Shown piece after piece: positions 44,288-53,341 of a DNA stretch of 64,000 nt. The position numbers were made by a program, and so were the translations under genes. Each line of letters starts with the position of its first letter. Position 1 is the stretch's first letter. Under the pieces are notes generated by a model. It saw only the letters and a list, made by a program, of their open reading frames with translations, was not told the DNA's origin and made no database searches. This stretch comes from Cryptosporangium phraense (GTDB lineage Bacteria > Actinomycetota > Actinomycetes > Mycobacteriales > Cryptosporangiaceae): positions 248,001 through 312,000 of the forward strand of contig NZ_VIRS01000003.1 in assembly GCF_006912135.1 (NCBI RefSeq), written 5' to 3'.

Positions 44288-45196
44288 CTAGAGAGCGGCG
44301 GCCAGGGCGGCGCCCGCCTCGGCGACGGCCCGTTCGGCGTCGTCGAACGGGTGGCGCAGGAACTCGTGGATCATCCCGTCGTAGCGGCGCAGGGTGACCG
44401 GCACGCCGGCGTCGGCCAGGCGCTGCGCGTACTGCTCTCCCTCGTCGCGCAGGGCGTCGTACTCGGCGGTGAGGACGAACGCGGGCGGAAGCCCGGCGAG
44501 GTCGGGTTCCAGCAGCGGGGACACCCGCGGGTTGAGCTTGTCGGCCGGGTCGGCGAGGTAGTGGTCCATGAACCAGTGCTGGGCCTCGCGGGTGACGTTG
44601 CCGTACCGGCCGGCGAGCTCGGTGATCGAGCGGTTGGTGCGGCGGAAGTCCAGGTCCGGGTAGATCAGCAGCTGGAACCGGATGGGCGGTGCGCCCGCGG
44701 CCCGGGCGGCCAGCGTGACCACGGCGGCGAGGTTCCCGCCCGCGCTGTCGCCGGCCACGGCCAGCCGCCCCGGGTCGACGCCGAGCTCCCCGGCGTGCGC
44801 GGCCACCCACTCGGTGGCCGCGAAACCCGCGTCGGTGGCGGCCGGGAACCTGTGCTCGGGCGCGAGGGGGTAGTCGACCGACACGACGACGCTGCCCGAT
44901 CGGTTGGCCAGCGCGCGAGCCAGCGCGTCGTGTGAGTCGAGGTCCCCGAGGACGTACCCGCCGCCGTGGAAGAAGACGACGACGGGCAGGTTGCGGTCGG
45001 GCGTCGGCCGGTAGACGCGGACCGGCGTGCCGCCCGAGGTGCGGAGGTCGCGAACGTCGGCGACCGGCTCGCCGCTTCCGGGCGACAACAGCCGCGCCCC
45101 GGCCCGGGCCTGTTCGGGGGAGACGGTGTGCAGGCCGGCGAAGTTGAGCGCGGCGAGCCGGTCGAGGTGGGCCTGGACTTGCGGGTGGAGAGGCAT
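44288..45196 (-). CDS. Alpha/beta hydrolase, HSL-type esterase/lipase
   Basis: 302 residues from ATG 45196; an upstream start at 45229 lies inside the MerR operator. HGGG oxyanion motif (residues 77-80), nucleophile GDSAGG with Ser151, Asp in LTAEYDALRDEG and His in MIHEFLRHP complete the hormone-sensitive-lipase-family catalytic triad. Divergent from a MerR regulator, with a palindrome in between that overlaps the likely promoter. Substrate an ester, otherwise unknown. Confidence 0.91.
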   Translation of the reverse strand: MPLHPQVQAHLDRLAALNFAGLHTVSPEQARAGARLLSPGSGEPVADVRDLRTSGGTPVRVYRPTPDRNLPVVVFFHGGGYVLGDLDSHDALARALANRSGSVVVSVDYPLAPEHRFPAATDAGFAATEWVAAHAGELGVDPGRLAVAGDSAGGNLAAVVTLAARAAGAPPIRFQLLIYPDLDFRRTNRSITELAGRYGNVTREAQHWFMDHYLADPADKLNPRVSPLLEPDLAGLPPAFVLTAEYDALRDEGEQYAQRLADAGVPVTLRRYDGMIHEFLRHPFDDAERAVAEAGAALAAAL

Positions 45197-45209
45197 GCAT
45201 TCGACTTTC

Positions 45210-45233
45210 TGACTTGAACTACGCTTCAAGTCA
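45210..45233. promoter_or_regulatory. MerR-type operator/promoter
   Basis: TGACTTGAA-CTACGC-TTCAAGTCA, perfect 9-bp arms, 16 bp upstream of the MerR start and just before the esterase gene. On the minus strand a TTGACT with a long spacer to a weak -10 fits MerR promoters, whose spacer is about 19 bp. Inferred from position. Confidence 0.6.
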
Positions 45234-45248
45234 AGGAGGTGGGTTCCC

Positions 45249-45629
45249 TTGGATATCGCCGAAGTGGCCGAGCAGGCCGGCCTGACCGCGTCGGCGCTGC
45301 GGTTCTACGAGCGGCGCGGGCTGATCCGGTCGAGCGGTCGCAACGGTCTGCGCCGCACGTTCGATCCCGACGTCGTCGACCGGCTGCAGCTGATCGCCTG
45401 CGCCCAGGCGGCGGGGTTCACGCTGGGCCAGATCGGCCGGTTCCTGGTCGCCGGCCCGGACGACGAGGAGCTGCGCCGGCATCTGGCCGTGAAGGCCGGC
45501 GAACTGGACGTCGAGATCGATCGGCTGACCCGGATGCGAGACGGCCTCCGCCACGCGGCGACGTGCGACCACGCGCCGCTGGTGGCCTGCCCCGACTTCA
45601 AGACCCGCCTCGACCCCGCTCAGCGGTAG
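45249..45629 (+). CDS. MerR family transcriptional regulator
   Basis: 126 residues, TTG start with AAGGAGG 9 nt upstream. Winged HTH DIAEVAEQAGLTASALRFYERRGLI (cited as AEQAGLTASALRFYERRG), then the coiled-coil helix RMRDGLRHAATC with a Cys-containing tail (CDHAPLVACPDFK), giving a CxxC-like pattern that could sense metal or redox state. Controls the divergent esterase, and probably itself, through the palindrome at 45210. Ends 10 bp inside the kinase-like gene on the other strand. Confidence 0.92.
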   Translation: MDIAEVAEQAGLTASALRFYERRGLIRSSGRNGLRRTFDPDVVDRLQLIACAQAAGFTLGQIGRFLVAGPDDEELRRHLAVKAGELDVEIDRLTRMRDGLRHAATCDHAPLVACPDFKTRLDPAQR

Positions 45630-47347
45630 GGGAGGCTGACGGTCAGGCGGGTTCCCTCGCCGCGCACGCTCTCCAGCGCCGTCCGCCCGCGCAGCGCGCG
45701 CACCCGGTCGTCGATTCCGGCCAGCCCACCGCCCGGCACGACCGTCGCGCCGCCCGGGCCGTCGTCGGCCACCTCGCCGTGCAGCCAGCCGGCGGCCTCG
45801 GTGACCCGCACGCGGACGCGCGCGTCCGGCGCGTACTTGGCCACGTTGGTCAGGCCCTCGCAGAGCCCGAAGTACGCGGTCGCCTCGACCGGCGGCGGGG
45901 CTCGTCCGACGTCGACCGAGAAATCGACGGCGAGGCCGAGCCGGTCGGCGACCTCGGCCAGGGCCGGGCCGATGCCGTCGGTACGCAGCACCGGCGGGTG
46001 CAGGCCGCGGGCCAGGTCCTCCAGGTCCGACATCGTCGCCAGCACCTCGTCGTGGCACACGCCCCGGACCGGCTCCGGCAACCCCTCGATCCGGGCCAGC
46101 CGGTCGGCCAGCGCGGCCAGCTGCCGCTGCGCGCCCGACCGCAGGTCGCGCTCGAGCCGCCGGCGCTCGGCGGTCTCGCGCTCCTCGACCCGCGCCTGGG
46201 CGGCCATCACCTGGTCGAGGTGCGCGGTCGCCACCGCCTCCAGCTGGGCCGTCAGCAGCGCCTGGCTCCCGGCCCGCAGGACGGCGTCCACCATCGGGCG
46301 GCGCAGCCGCAGACCGTCGTCCAGCTCGACGAGGGCGAGCGGGCGACGCTCGTCGGTGCGCGCCTCGGTCCACCAGCGGCCGGGGACCGACGGCCGGTCG
46401 CCGACCAGGCGTCCGGACCGGTCGACGTAGCCCTCGGAGGCGGGGACCCAGAACAGCAACCGCAACGACGGGTCGCGCAGCGCCGAGGCGAGCGCGTCGC
46501 GGACCGTCGCGACCGACGTGGTCGCCGACGTCATGCGGACGACGCGGTGCGGCGCGTCGACCTCGCGCCAGCGCTCGCGCAGCGCGCCGGAGAGCACGGC
46601 CAGCGGCAGCACGACCGAGATCGTGTTCTGCACGACGTAGAGCGAGAGCAGCGCGTCGACGTCCCGGAAGGCCTCCGAGGACGCGGTGGACGCGACCGCG
46701 ATCGCCGTGACCCCGGTGGCGATCAGCACCGGGATCGCCGCCGGACGCTCGGTCGGCGGCAGCCGGAGCCCGCGGCGCACCAGCAGCGCGAGGTACCAGG
46801 CGGCCAGCACCAGCTGACCGCCGACGACCACGGTCACGACGGCGTCGAACAGACCCCGGTGCGGCGCCACGCCGGGCCAGGTGACCGACGACGGCAGCCC
46901 GTTCCACTCCGGACGCGAGACCAGCTCGGCCAGCAGCTCCCCGACGACGAGCACGAGCACGGCGAAATAGACCCAGTAGCGGTCGACGCCCGACACGCGG
47001 CCGGCCGGATACGACAGCACGGCCGCGCCGGCCAGGATCAGCCCGATGCCCTCGCTGTAGAACGCGACCAGCGGCCAGACGCCGGTGTGCCAGGCCGCGA
47101 GCCAGGCGAACGAGCCGAACACCCCGCCGAGCAGGAGGAGCACACCGCTGCGCTGGCGGGAGTCGCCGGTGCCGAGCAGCAGACCGCCGGCGGCGGCGAA
47201 GATCGCCATCGCCAGCACGGAGATCGCGGCCGCGTAGAGGTGGTCGCGCCAATAGGGCGCGCCGCAGACGAACGTCAGCGCGCCGGCACCGAGACCGGCC
47301 AGCCCCGCGCGTCCGGTGTGCCCGGGGACCGGTAGCACTGCCCTCAC
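45620..47347 (-). CDS. Histidine-kinase-like membrane protein lacking the phospho-acceptor His
   Basis: 575 residues from GTG 47347. About eight hydrophobic segments in residues 10-260, then a GAF-like segment, then a HisKA_3 box where Arg403 (ERDLRSGAQRQ) stands in place of the usual His (LHDGAQ). The HATPase part is otherwise normal: LTNVAKYAP (N box), DDGPGG and GGGLAGIDDRV. Thus it cannot autophosphorylate in the usual way. No response regulator is next to it. It may be an inactive partner kinase or an ATP-binding sensor of another kind. 3' end overlaps MerR. Confidence 0.85.
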   Translation of the reverse strand: MRAVLPVPGHTGRAGLAGLGAGALTFVCGAPYWRDHLYAAAISVLAMAIFAAAGGLLLGTGDSRQRSGVLLLLGGVFGSFAWLAAWHTGVWPLVAFYSEGIGLILAGAAVLSYPAGRVSGVDRYWVYFAVLVLVVGELLAELVSRPEWNGLPSSVTWPGVAPHRGLFDAVVTVVVGGQLVLAAWYLALLVRRGLRLPPTERPAAIPVLIATGVTAIAVASTASSEAFRDVDALLSLYVVQNTISVVLPLAVLSGALRERWREVDAPHRVVRMTSATTSVATVRDALASALRDPSLRLLFWVPASEGYVDRSGRLVGDRPSVPGRWWTEARTDERRPLALVELDDGLRLRRPMVDAVLRAGSQALLTAQLEAVATAHLDQVMAAQARVEERETAERRRLERDLRSGAQRQLAALADRLARIEGLPEPVRGVCHDEVLATMSDLEDLARGLHPPVLRTDGIGPALAEVADRLGLAVDFSVDVGRAPPPVEATAYFGLCEGLTNVAKYAPDARVRVRVTEAAGWLHGEVADDGPGGATVVPGGGLAGIDDRVRALRGRTALESVRGEGTRLTVSLPYR

Positions 47348-47409
47348 CCCGCCGCATGATACGGCCCCCGGTGCGCGGTGGCTGACCCCCGAACGGCAGT
47401 CTGTGGATC

Positions 47410-48177
47410 GTGCTCCGAGTCGCCACGCTGAACGTCTGCGGCCTGCCGCCGCTGCTGTCCCGGTTGCCGCCGCTGGACCGGCGCGCGGCGGCCTTCGGCC
47501 GCGTCGTCGAAGACTCCGATGTGGACGTCTTCAACGTCCAGGAGGTCTGGGGACGGCGGGCGCTGGGCGCGCTCCGACGGGCCCTGCCGTCGTTCCCGCA
47601 CGTCGCGTTCGTTCCGACGTCCGGCGGCGGGCCGTCCGGGGGCCTGGTGACGTTCTCCCGCACGCCGACGGGCCGCCCGGCGTTCCACTCGTTCCGCGGC
47701 ACCGCACCCCGGACCAGCACGGCGCTGTTCCGGGCCCGGCGCGCCCTCAATGCCCGCCGCCAGGGGATCCTCAGCGTCCCGCTGGACGGCGCGCACGTCG
47801 TCAACACGCACCTGACGTCCAACCGCGACGGGGACTGGACCACCGAGAGCCGCTACTACCAATTCCACTGTGACCAGCTCGACCGGCTGCACTCGGTGAT
47901 CCAGGGCGCGTCGGTCGTCACCGGCGACTTCAACATCGCCGCCGACTCGCCGCTGTACCCGAGGCTGGTGGGGGACTGGCACGACCCGTTCGCGGAGTCG
48001 GACCCGATCACGTACCACCCCGAGTTCCTGCCGGCCGGCGCGCGCGGCCACCGCATCGACTACGTGCTGACCCGCGGCGACGCCACCGCGGCCGAGGTGC
48101 TGTTCGCCGAACGGCTGCCGTCAGTCGGCTGGGCTTCCGACCACCTCGGGCTCGCGGCGACGGTACTCCCGGGGTGA
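47410..48177 (+). CDS. Endonuclease/exonuclease/phosphatase (EEP) family protein
   Basis: 255 residues, GTG start. Starts LRVATLNVCGLP, has Glu in VFNVQEVW (about residue 44, metal-binding), HLTSNRD, GDFNIAAD and the C-terminal SDHLGLAATV, all standard for the EEP fold (DNase I, exonuclease III, sphingomyelinase-like). No signal peptide, so it probably acts in the cytoplasm; substrate could be a nucleic acid or phosphoester. The last 57 bp overlap the convergent AraC gene. Confidence 0.9.
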   Translation: MLRVATLNVCGLPPLLSRLPPLDRRAAAFGRVVEDSDVDVFNVQEVWGRRALGALRRALPSFPHVAFVPTSGGGPSGGLVTFSRTPTGRPAFHSFRGTAPRTSTALFRARRALNARRQGILSVPLDGAHVVNTHLTSNRDGDWTTESRYYQFHCDQLDRLHSVIQGASVVTGDFNIAADSPLYPRLVGDWHDPFAESDPITYHPEFLPAGARGHRIDYVLTRGDATAAEVLFAERLPSVGWASDHLGLAATVLPG

Positions 48178-49065
48178 GACACCGACGACCCGCTTGAACG
48201 CGGTGCTGAACGCGCTCTCCGAGCCGTAGCCGACCGCTCGCGCGACCACGGCCAGCGTGTCGCCGGAGGACCGCAGCCGCGCCGAGGCCAGCTCCATCCG
48301 CCACCCGGTCAGGTAGTCCAGCGGCCCCTGCCCGACGACGTCGGAGAACCGCGCGGCCAGCGTCGACCGGGAGACCGCGGCCTCACCGGCCAGCTCGGCG
48401 ACGGTCCAGGCGTGGGACGGTGCGCCGTGCAAAGAGCGCAACGCCGGACCGACCACCGGATCGGCCAGCCCGGCGAGCAACCCCGACCCGGCCGACGGCA
48501 CCCGGCGCAGCACGTGCACCAGCATCACGATCGCCAGATGTTCGGCGACCAGCGTCGAGCCCAGGCCGCCCGCTCGCAGCTCGAGATCGATCTGGTCGAG
48601 CGCCCAGCGCAGAGCGTCCGCCTCGATCGTCTCGGCCGGCACGTGGATCACCGGCGGCAGGGCGTCCAGCAACACGGTCCGGGCGCGTTCTCCGAAGGAG
48701 AACCGGCCACCGATGAGCGCCACGTCCTCGCCGTCGCCGGCGTGCGCCATCCCGCCGGTCGCCGCCGCGAACAGCGGGCCCGCCGGAACGGCGGCGGTCT
48801 CCAGGTCGCTGGAGAGGGTGAACGGCCGCGGGTGGGTCAACAGGTAGCAGTCGCCGGGCGCGAGCGGGACCGGTTCTCCGCCGTCCACCCTCAGCACACA
48901 ACGACCTTTCCGGACGACGTTGAACTTGACGTCGTCGGGCGCGGGAAAGGCGACCGCCCAGTGCCCGCCGGCGATCAGCCCGGTCGACACGTGGCCTCGG
49001 GCGTCGAGGAGCGCGAGGATCTGTTCGAGCGGATCCCTGGACGATGGCGAATGTTCTTCGGGCAC
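48121..49065 (-). CDS. AraC family transcriptional regulator (cupin_6-type sensor)
   Basis: 314 residues from GTG 49065. N-terminal cupin sensor (VVRKGRCVLRVDGGEPVPLAPGDCYLL, cited as GRCVLRVDGG and LAPGDCYLL), then AraC HTH: LAGEAAVSRSTLAARFSDVVG and VARAVGYGSESAFSTAFKRVVG, cited as SRSTLAARF and GYGSESAFSTAFKR. Divergent from an SDR at 49108, with only 42 bp between, and very likely its regulator. 57 bp overlap with EEP gene. Confidence 0.9.
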   Translation of the reverse strand: MPEEHSPSSRDPLEQILALLDARGHVSTGLIAGGHWAVAFPAPDDVKFNVVRKGRCVLRVDGGEPVPLAPGDCYLLTHPRPFTLSSDLETAAVPAGPLFAAATGGMAHAGDGEDVALIGGRFSFGERARTVLLDALPPVIHVPAETIEADALRWALDQIDLELRAGGLGSTLVAEHLAIVMLVHVLRRVPSAGSGLLAGLADPVVGPALRSLHGAPSHAWTVAELAGEAAVSRSTLAARFSDVVGQGPLDYLTGWRMELASARLRSSGDTLAVVARAVGYGSESAFSTAFKRVVGVSPREYRRREPEVVGSPAD

Positions 49066-49107
49066 TGGATCATGGTACGTCCGACATCGGCGCCCTACGG
49101 TGGTGTC

Positions 49108-49917
49108 GTGAACAACTTCGATCTGACCGGCCGCCGGGCCATCGTCACCGGTGGCGCCTCCGGCCTGGGAGCGGCGACGGCCCGCGCGCTCGAGGACGCG
49201 GGCGCCGACGTGACGATCGCGGTCCGCACCCCGCGGAGCCCGAACGCGCGCCCGCTCGACCTCGCCGACCTCGACTCGGTCCGGGCGTTCGCGGACGCCT
49301 GGGAAGGGCCGCTCGACATCCTGGTGGCCAACGCCGGCGTGATGGCGATCCCGACCCGGCAGCTGAGCGCCCAGGGCTGGGAGCTGCAACTGGCCACGAA
49401 CTACCTCGGGCACTTCGCGCTGGCGCTGGGGCTGCGTCCGCACCTGACCGACGGGGCCCGACTCGTGGTCGTGAGCTCCGGGGCGTACCGCAACGGACCG
49501 TTCGACTTCGACGACCCGCAGTTCGCGCGTCGGCCGTACGACCCGATGCTCGCGTACGCGCAGTCGAAGACCGCCGAGATGCTGTTCGTGACCGAGGCCA
49601 CCCGGCAGTGGGACGACGTCGCGGTGAACGCGCTCAGCCCCGGCTACATCCACACCGCGCTGCAGCGCCACCTGGACGACGACACGATGCGGGCGTTCGG
49701 CGCGATGGACACGGACGGGAACCTGATCACCCCGAGCTACTACAAGACGCCCGAGGAGGGCGCGGCGACGTCGGTGCTGCTCGCCGCGTCGCCATCGGTG
49801 GAAGGCGTCACCGGCCGGTACTTCGAGGACGAGAAGGAGGCTCCGGTGGAGGACTTCGCCCGCGACCCCGAGGCCGCGGAGCGGCTCTGGGAGCTGGGCC
49901 TCAGCGGAATGCGCTGA
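49108..49917 (+). CDS. SDR family oxidoreductase (retinol dehydrogenase-like)
   Basis: 269 residues from GTG 49108. TGGASGLGAATARAL (about 14-28), DLADLDSVR, LVANAGVMAIP, Ser in VVVSSGAYRNGP, and the catalytic YAQSKTA. Long-chain-alcohol/retinol-dehydrogenase-like SDRs share this NAGVM pattern. Divergent from AraC, its likely regulator. The last 17 bp overlap the sigma factor gene on the opposite strand. Confidence 0.91.
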   Translation: MNNFDLTGRRAIVTGGASGLGAATARALEDAGADVTIAVRTPRSPNARPLDLADLDSVRAFADAWEGPLDILVANAGVMAIPTRQLSAQGWELQLATNYLGHFALALGLRPHLTDGARLVVVSSGAYRNGPFDFDDPQFARRPYDPMLAYAQSKTAEMLFVTEATRQWDDVAVNALSPGYIHTALQRHLDDDTMRAFGAMDTDGNLITPSYYKTPEEGAATSVLLAASPSVEGVTGRYFEDEKEAPVEDFARDPEAAERLWELGLSGMR

Positions 49918-50764
49918 GCTTGGCCGGGTTGAGCACGACGAAGATGTCGGTGATGCCCTCGGGCGAGCCGACGATCGAGGCGACGCCGAACAGCGCGCCG
50001 TCCTGGGTCAGCACCAGCGCGTCCTGGCCGTTGACCTGGGCCGGGCGTACGTTGCCCTCGGCGAAGAACCGCTGGAGCGCGTTCTGGAACTGCGCCACGC
50101 GCTCCCGGCCACGCACCGGGAAACGGGCGGCCCGGGCCGCGCCACCGCCGTCGGAGTAGCGGACGACGTCGTCGGCGAACAGCGCTTCGAGCCCGCCGAT
50201 GTTCCCGGCCCGGGCGGCGGCCAGGAAGGCGTCGAGGAGCCGGTGGTGCTCGTCCGGGGCGACCGTGGTGCGCCGCCCCGACTCGACGTGCTTGCGCGCC
50301 CGGCTCACCAACTGCCGGGCGCTGACCTCGGAGATCTCCAGCACCTCGGCGATCCGCCGGTACGGGTGGTCGAACGCCTCGCGCAGCACGTAGGACGCCC
50401 GCTCGGTGGGCGTCAGGCGTTCGAGCAGCAACAGCACGGCGAGCTCGAGCGCCTCCGCGCGCTCGGCGCCGAGCGCCGGGTCGGCGCTGGTGTCGACCGG
50501 CTCGGGCAGCCACGGCCCGACGTAGCTCTCCCGCTTGACCCGCGCGGACTGCAGCGCGTTGATCGCCAGCCGGGTGACGACCGTGACCAGGAATGCCTCC
50601 GGGTTCTCGACCGTCGACCGGTCGTACTGCTGCCAGCGGACCCACGCGTCCTGCACGACGTCCTCGGCCTCGCTGACGCTGCCGAGCATCCGGTAGGCGA
50701 CGCCGAACAGACGCGGCCGCAGCGCGGTGAAGGCCTCGGCGGCGAGATCGAGGGACTCGGACAT
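49901..50764 (-). CDS. ECF RNA polymerase sigma factor, SigJ-type with SnoaL domain
   Basis: 287 residues. Region 2 (FGVAYRMLGSVSEAEDVVQDAWVRW, about 20-45; shown as MLGSVSEAEDVVQDAW), region 4 (LTPTERASYVLREAFDHPYRRI, shown as LTPTERASYVLREAF) with HTH, then a SnoaL-like domain from about 170 (LDAFLAAARAGNIGGLEALFADDVV). Related to the 2-613 protein. One nucleotide separates it from the LLM oxidoreductase upstream, so they form an operon. Confidence 0.92.
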   Translation of the reverse strand: MSESLDLAAEAFTALRPRLFGVAYRMLGSVSEAEDVVQDAWVRWQQYDRSTVENPEAFLVTVVTRLAINALQSARVKRESYVGPWLPEPVDTSADPALGAERAEALELAVLLLLERLTPTERASYVLREAFDHPYRRIAEVLEISEVSARQLVSRARKHVESGRRTTVAPDEHHRLLDAFLAAARAGNIGGLEALFADDVVRYSDGGGAARAARFPVRGRERVAQFQNALQRFFAEGNVRPAQVNGQDALVLTQDGALFGVASIVGSPEGITDIFVVLNPAKLSAFR

Positions 50765-50765
50765 G

Positions 50766-51776
50766 TCAGATCGTCGGCGTCCAGCCGAGGGCCGGGCCGA
50801 GCTTCGTCGCGACGTCGGTGAGGATCTGGACGTAGTCCTCGTGCTCGAAGCTGAACGGCAGCGCGAACGCGACCTCGTCGACCTGCTGGAACGCCGGGTC
50901 GGCGTAGAGCTGGGCGGCGATCTCGTCGGAGGACCCGATCAGGTCGCGGGCGAACATCATCCGGGCCGGGCCCTGCGGGGTGGAGGTGCGCGGGGTCCGG
51001 GCGGCCACGTACGCCTCGTACTTCGTCCGCTGCTCGGCCGAGGCTCCGTCGGTGGGGATGACGACGAGGCCCTGCGAGACCCGTCCGTCGGGCCGGGCCT
51101 TCCGGTAGGCCCGGACGTGGGACGCCTGGACCTCGGCGAAGTCTTCGGAATCCTCGGCCCGGACCACGTTGCTGGTCAGGAAGTTCATGTCGTGTGCGGC
51201 CGCCCATTCGGCCGAGCGGGTGCTGCCGCCGCCGTACCACATCCGGCCGGACAGCCCGGGGGAGTGCGGCTCGACCCGCTTGGAGAACACCTCGAAGCCC
51301 TGGGTGCCCTCGAAGTCGCTGACCTGCTCGCCGCGGATCGCGGACAGCAGCCGCGACACCCGCGTGTAGCTGAAGTCCTCGACGTCGGCCGTGTCGGGGT
51401 ACAGCGCGTCCTTGACGTTCTCCCACCGCATCGGCGGCCCGACGCTCAGCCCGGGGTTGAGCCGGCCGCCGGACAGGATGTCGACGGTCGCCAGGTCCTC
51501 GGCCAGCCGCAGCGGGTTCTCCCAGCCCAGCGGGATCACCGCGGTGCCGAGCGCGATCCGGCTGGTGCGCTGGGACGCGGCGGCCAGCACCGCGACCGGC
51601 GACGAGATGCCGTACTGCAGGTGCCGGTGGCGCACCCAGGCGCTGTCGAACCCGAGCTCCTCGCCGAGCTGGATGATCTCGAGCGTGGACTCGTGCCCGG
51701 GTCGTGGGTTCGCCCCGTCGAACAGGCCGATCGTCAGAAAGCCGAGCTTACGGAGCGGTTCGGTGGGGTTTGGCAC
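50766..51776 (-). CDS. LLM-class flavin-dependent oxidoreductase
   Basis: 336 residues from GTG 51776, with GAAGGAG 6 nt upstream. LGFLTIGLFDGANPRPG opens the protein; HRHLQYGISSPVAVLAAASQRTSRIALGTAVIPLG (pieces: LQYGISSPVAVLAAA, LGTAVIPLG) and GLSVGPP are the conserved flavin region of bacterial luciferase-like enzymes. Cotranscribed with the SigJ-type factor. The TetR fragment lies directly upstream, about 60 bp away, and may once have regulated it. Confidence 0.9.
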   Translation of the reverse strand: MPNPTEPLRKLGFLTIGLFDGANPRPGHESTLEIIQLGEELGFDSAWVRHRHLQYGISSPVAVLAAASQRTSRIALGTAVIPLGWENPLRLAEDLATVDILSGGRLNPGLSVGPPMRWENVKDALYPDTADVEDFSYTRVSRLLSAIRGEQVSDFEGTQGFEVFSKRVEPHSPGLSGRMWYGGGSTRSAEWAAAHDMNFLTSNVVRAEDSEDFAEVQASHVRAYRKARPDGRVSQGLVVIPTDGASAEQRTKYEAYVAARTPRTSTPQGPARMMFARDLIGSSDEIAAQLYADPAFQQVDEVAFALPFSFEHEDYVQILTDVATKLGPALGWTPTI

Positions 51777-51835
51777 GCGCTTCTCCTTCGGTTCGGCTCT
51801 ATTCTGCCTCCCGTGCTGATCGCCGATCCGACGCG

Positions 51836-52285
51836 TCAGATCCCGGCGGCGAACGTCCGGAGCTCGGCCAGGGCCTCGGGGCCGGTCGGCGCCTGCTCCG
51901 GGTCGACCAGCCACTGCAGCATGAGCCCGCTCAACAGCGCGAGCGGCACCGAGCCCCCCAGGCCGGCGCGGCCCTCCCGCTGACCGCGGGCCAGGTGTGC
52001 GCGGACCTCGGCCGATCGCTCGGCCTGCACCGCGGCCTCGAGCTGCGCGACCCACAGCTGCCGGTGCGTGGTGAACGTCGCGATCAGGGCCTGCCACCGC
52101 TCCTCGGCGGTGCCGTCCGGCGTCCGGGCGGCCAGCTCCGCCGACAGCTCCTCGACCGCGTCCACGAGCGCGATCGTGAGCAGTGCGTCCTTGGAGCCGA
52201 AGTGGTAACCGATCGCCGCGTGGTTGACTCCGGCCGCCGCCGCGATGTCCCGGACCGTCGTGCGGGCCCAGCCGCGCTCGATCAG
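51836..52285 (-). pseudogene. TetR regulator with N terminus missing
   Basis: About 150 codons. Homology begins at LIERGWARTTVRDIAAAAGV (quoted as LIERGW and DIAAAAGVNHAAIGYHFGSK), i.e. inside the first helices of TetR_N; the usual 15-20 residues before this, with start codon and promoter, are absent. The rest, including the ligand domain to AELRTFAAGI, is intact. Upstream of 52285 the frame merges with antisense DNA of the monooxygenase gene. The gene would have regulated the adjacent monooxygenase or LLM gene. Confidence 0.7.
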
Positions 52286-53314
52286 GCCGCCGGTCCGGCG
52301 CTCGCCTGCTACTTGTCCCGGGCCGGTTACTCCGTGACGGTGGTCGAGCGCGCGGCCGCGCTGCGCGACAGCGGCTACGCGGTCGACTTCCGCGGCGACG
52401 CGGTGTCCGTGCTCGCCGAGCTCGGCATCCTCGACGAGGTCCGCGGGCACCGGACCGGGATGCGCGGCACCACCCTCGTCGACGACGACGGCGTCGCGGT
52501 GGACCAGTGGGGCCCGGACGTCTTCGGCGGCGACCTCGAGGTACCGAAACGAGCCCTGACCGCGATCCTGCACCGGCTCACCGCCGACACTGTCACCTAC
52601 ATCTTCGGCGACACGATCACCGCGCTGCGGCAGCAGGAATCGGGCGTCGCGGTCGAGTTCGCGCACCGCCCGCCGAGCAAGTTCGACCTGGTCGTCGGCG
52701 CCGACGGGATGTACTCCGCGGTCCGGGCGCTGGCGTTCGGTCCGCACGAGCGGTTCCTCCGCCACCTCGGCATGTCCGGCGCCGGCTTCAGCACCGCGAA
52801 CTTCCTCGGCCTCGACCACACCGGACTGCTCCAGCCGTCCGGGACCACGGCGGTCTACCTGTTCGGCGGTGACCCGGACGACCGGCTCACGGTCAGCCTC
52901 TCGTTCGCCACCGAGTCGCCCGAGCTCGACCGGCGTGACCGGCGCGCGCAGGAGGACGCGGTCCGGTCCGCGTTCGCCGGACGCGGCTGGGAGATCCCCC
53001 GGCTGCTCGACGCTATGTCACGGGCCGACGACTACTACTTCGCGTCGACCGGCCAGGTCGAGGTCGACCAGTGGCACCGCGGCCGCGTCGTCCTGGTCGG
53101 CGACGCCGGGTACTGCGCCGCCCCGACCAGCGGTTCGGGCACCTCGCAGGCCCTGATCGGGGCCCGGACCCTGGCCCGCGCGCTGGCCGGATCCGGCTAC
53201 GAGGACGCGTTCACGGCGTACGAGCGGCAGTTACGGCCCTTCGTCGCCCAGAACCAGGCGGCCGGCCGCGCTGCGGCGTCGATGTTCGGGGGCGGGACCG
53301 TCGGCGCGCCGTGA
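52286..53314 (+). pseudogene. FAD-dependent monooxygenase with N-terminal FAD motif truncated
   Basis: About 343 codons of a PheA/TetX-like FAD monooxygenase. The sequence starts at AGPALACYLSRAGY, which is the tail of the GxGxxG motif; the preceding beta strand and first glycines are gone. Downstream it is complete: VVERAAALRDSGYAVD, a VVGADGMYSAVR motif (about residue 135), and GDAGYCAAPTSGSGTSQAL with the usual DAG. No start codon at the native place. The missing part faces the TetR gene's missing N terminus at the same point. Confidence 0.72.
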
Positions 53315-53341
53315 GCGGGGGCGGGCCGTAGTGTCAGGGCC

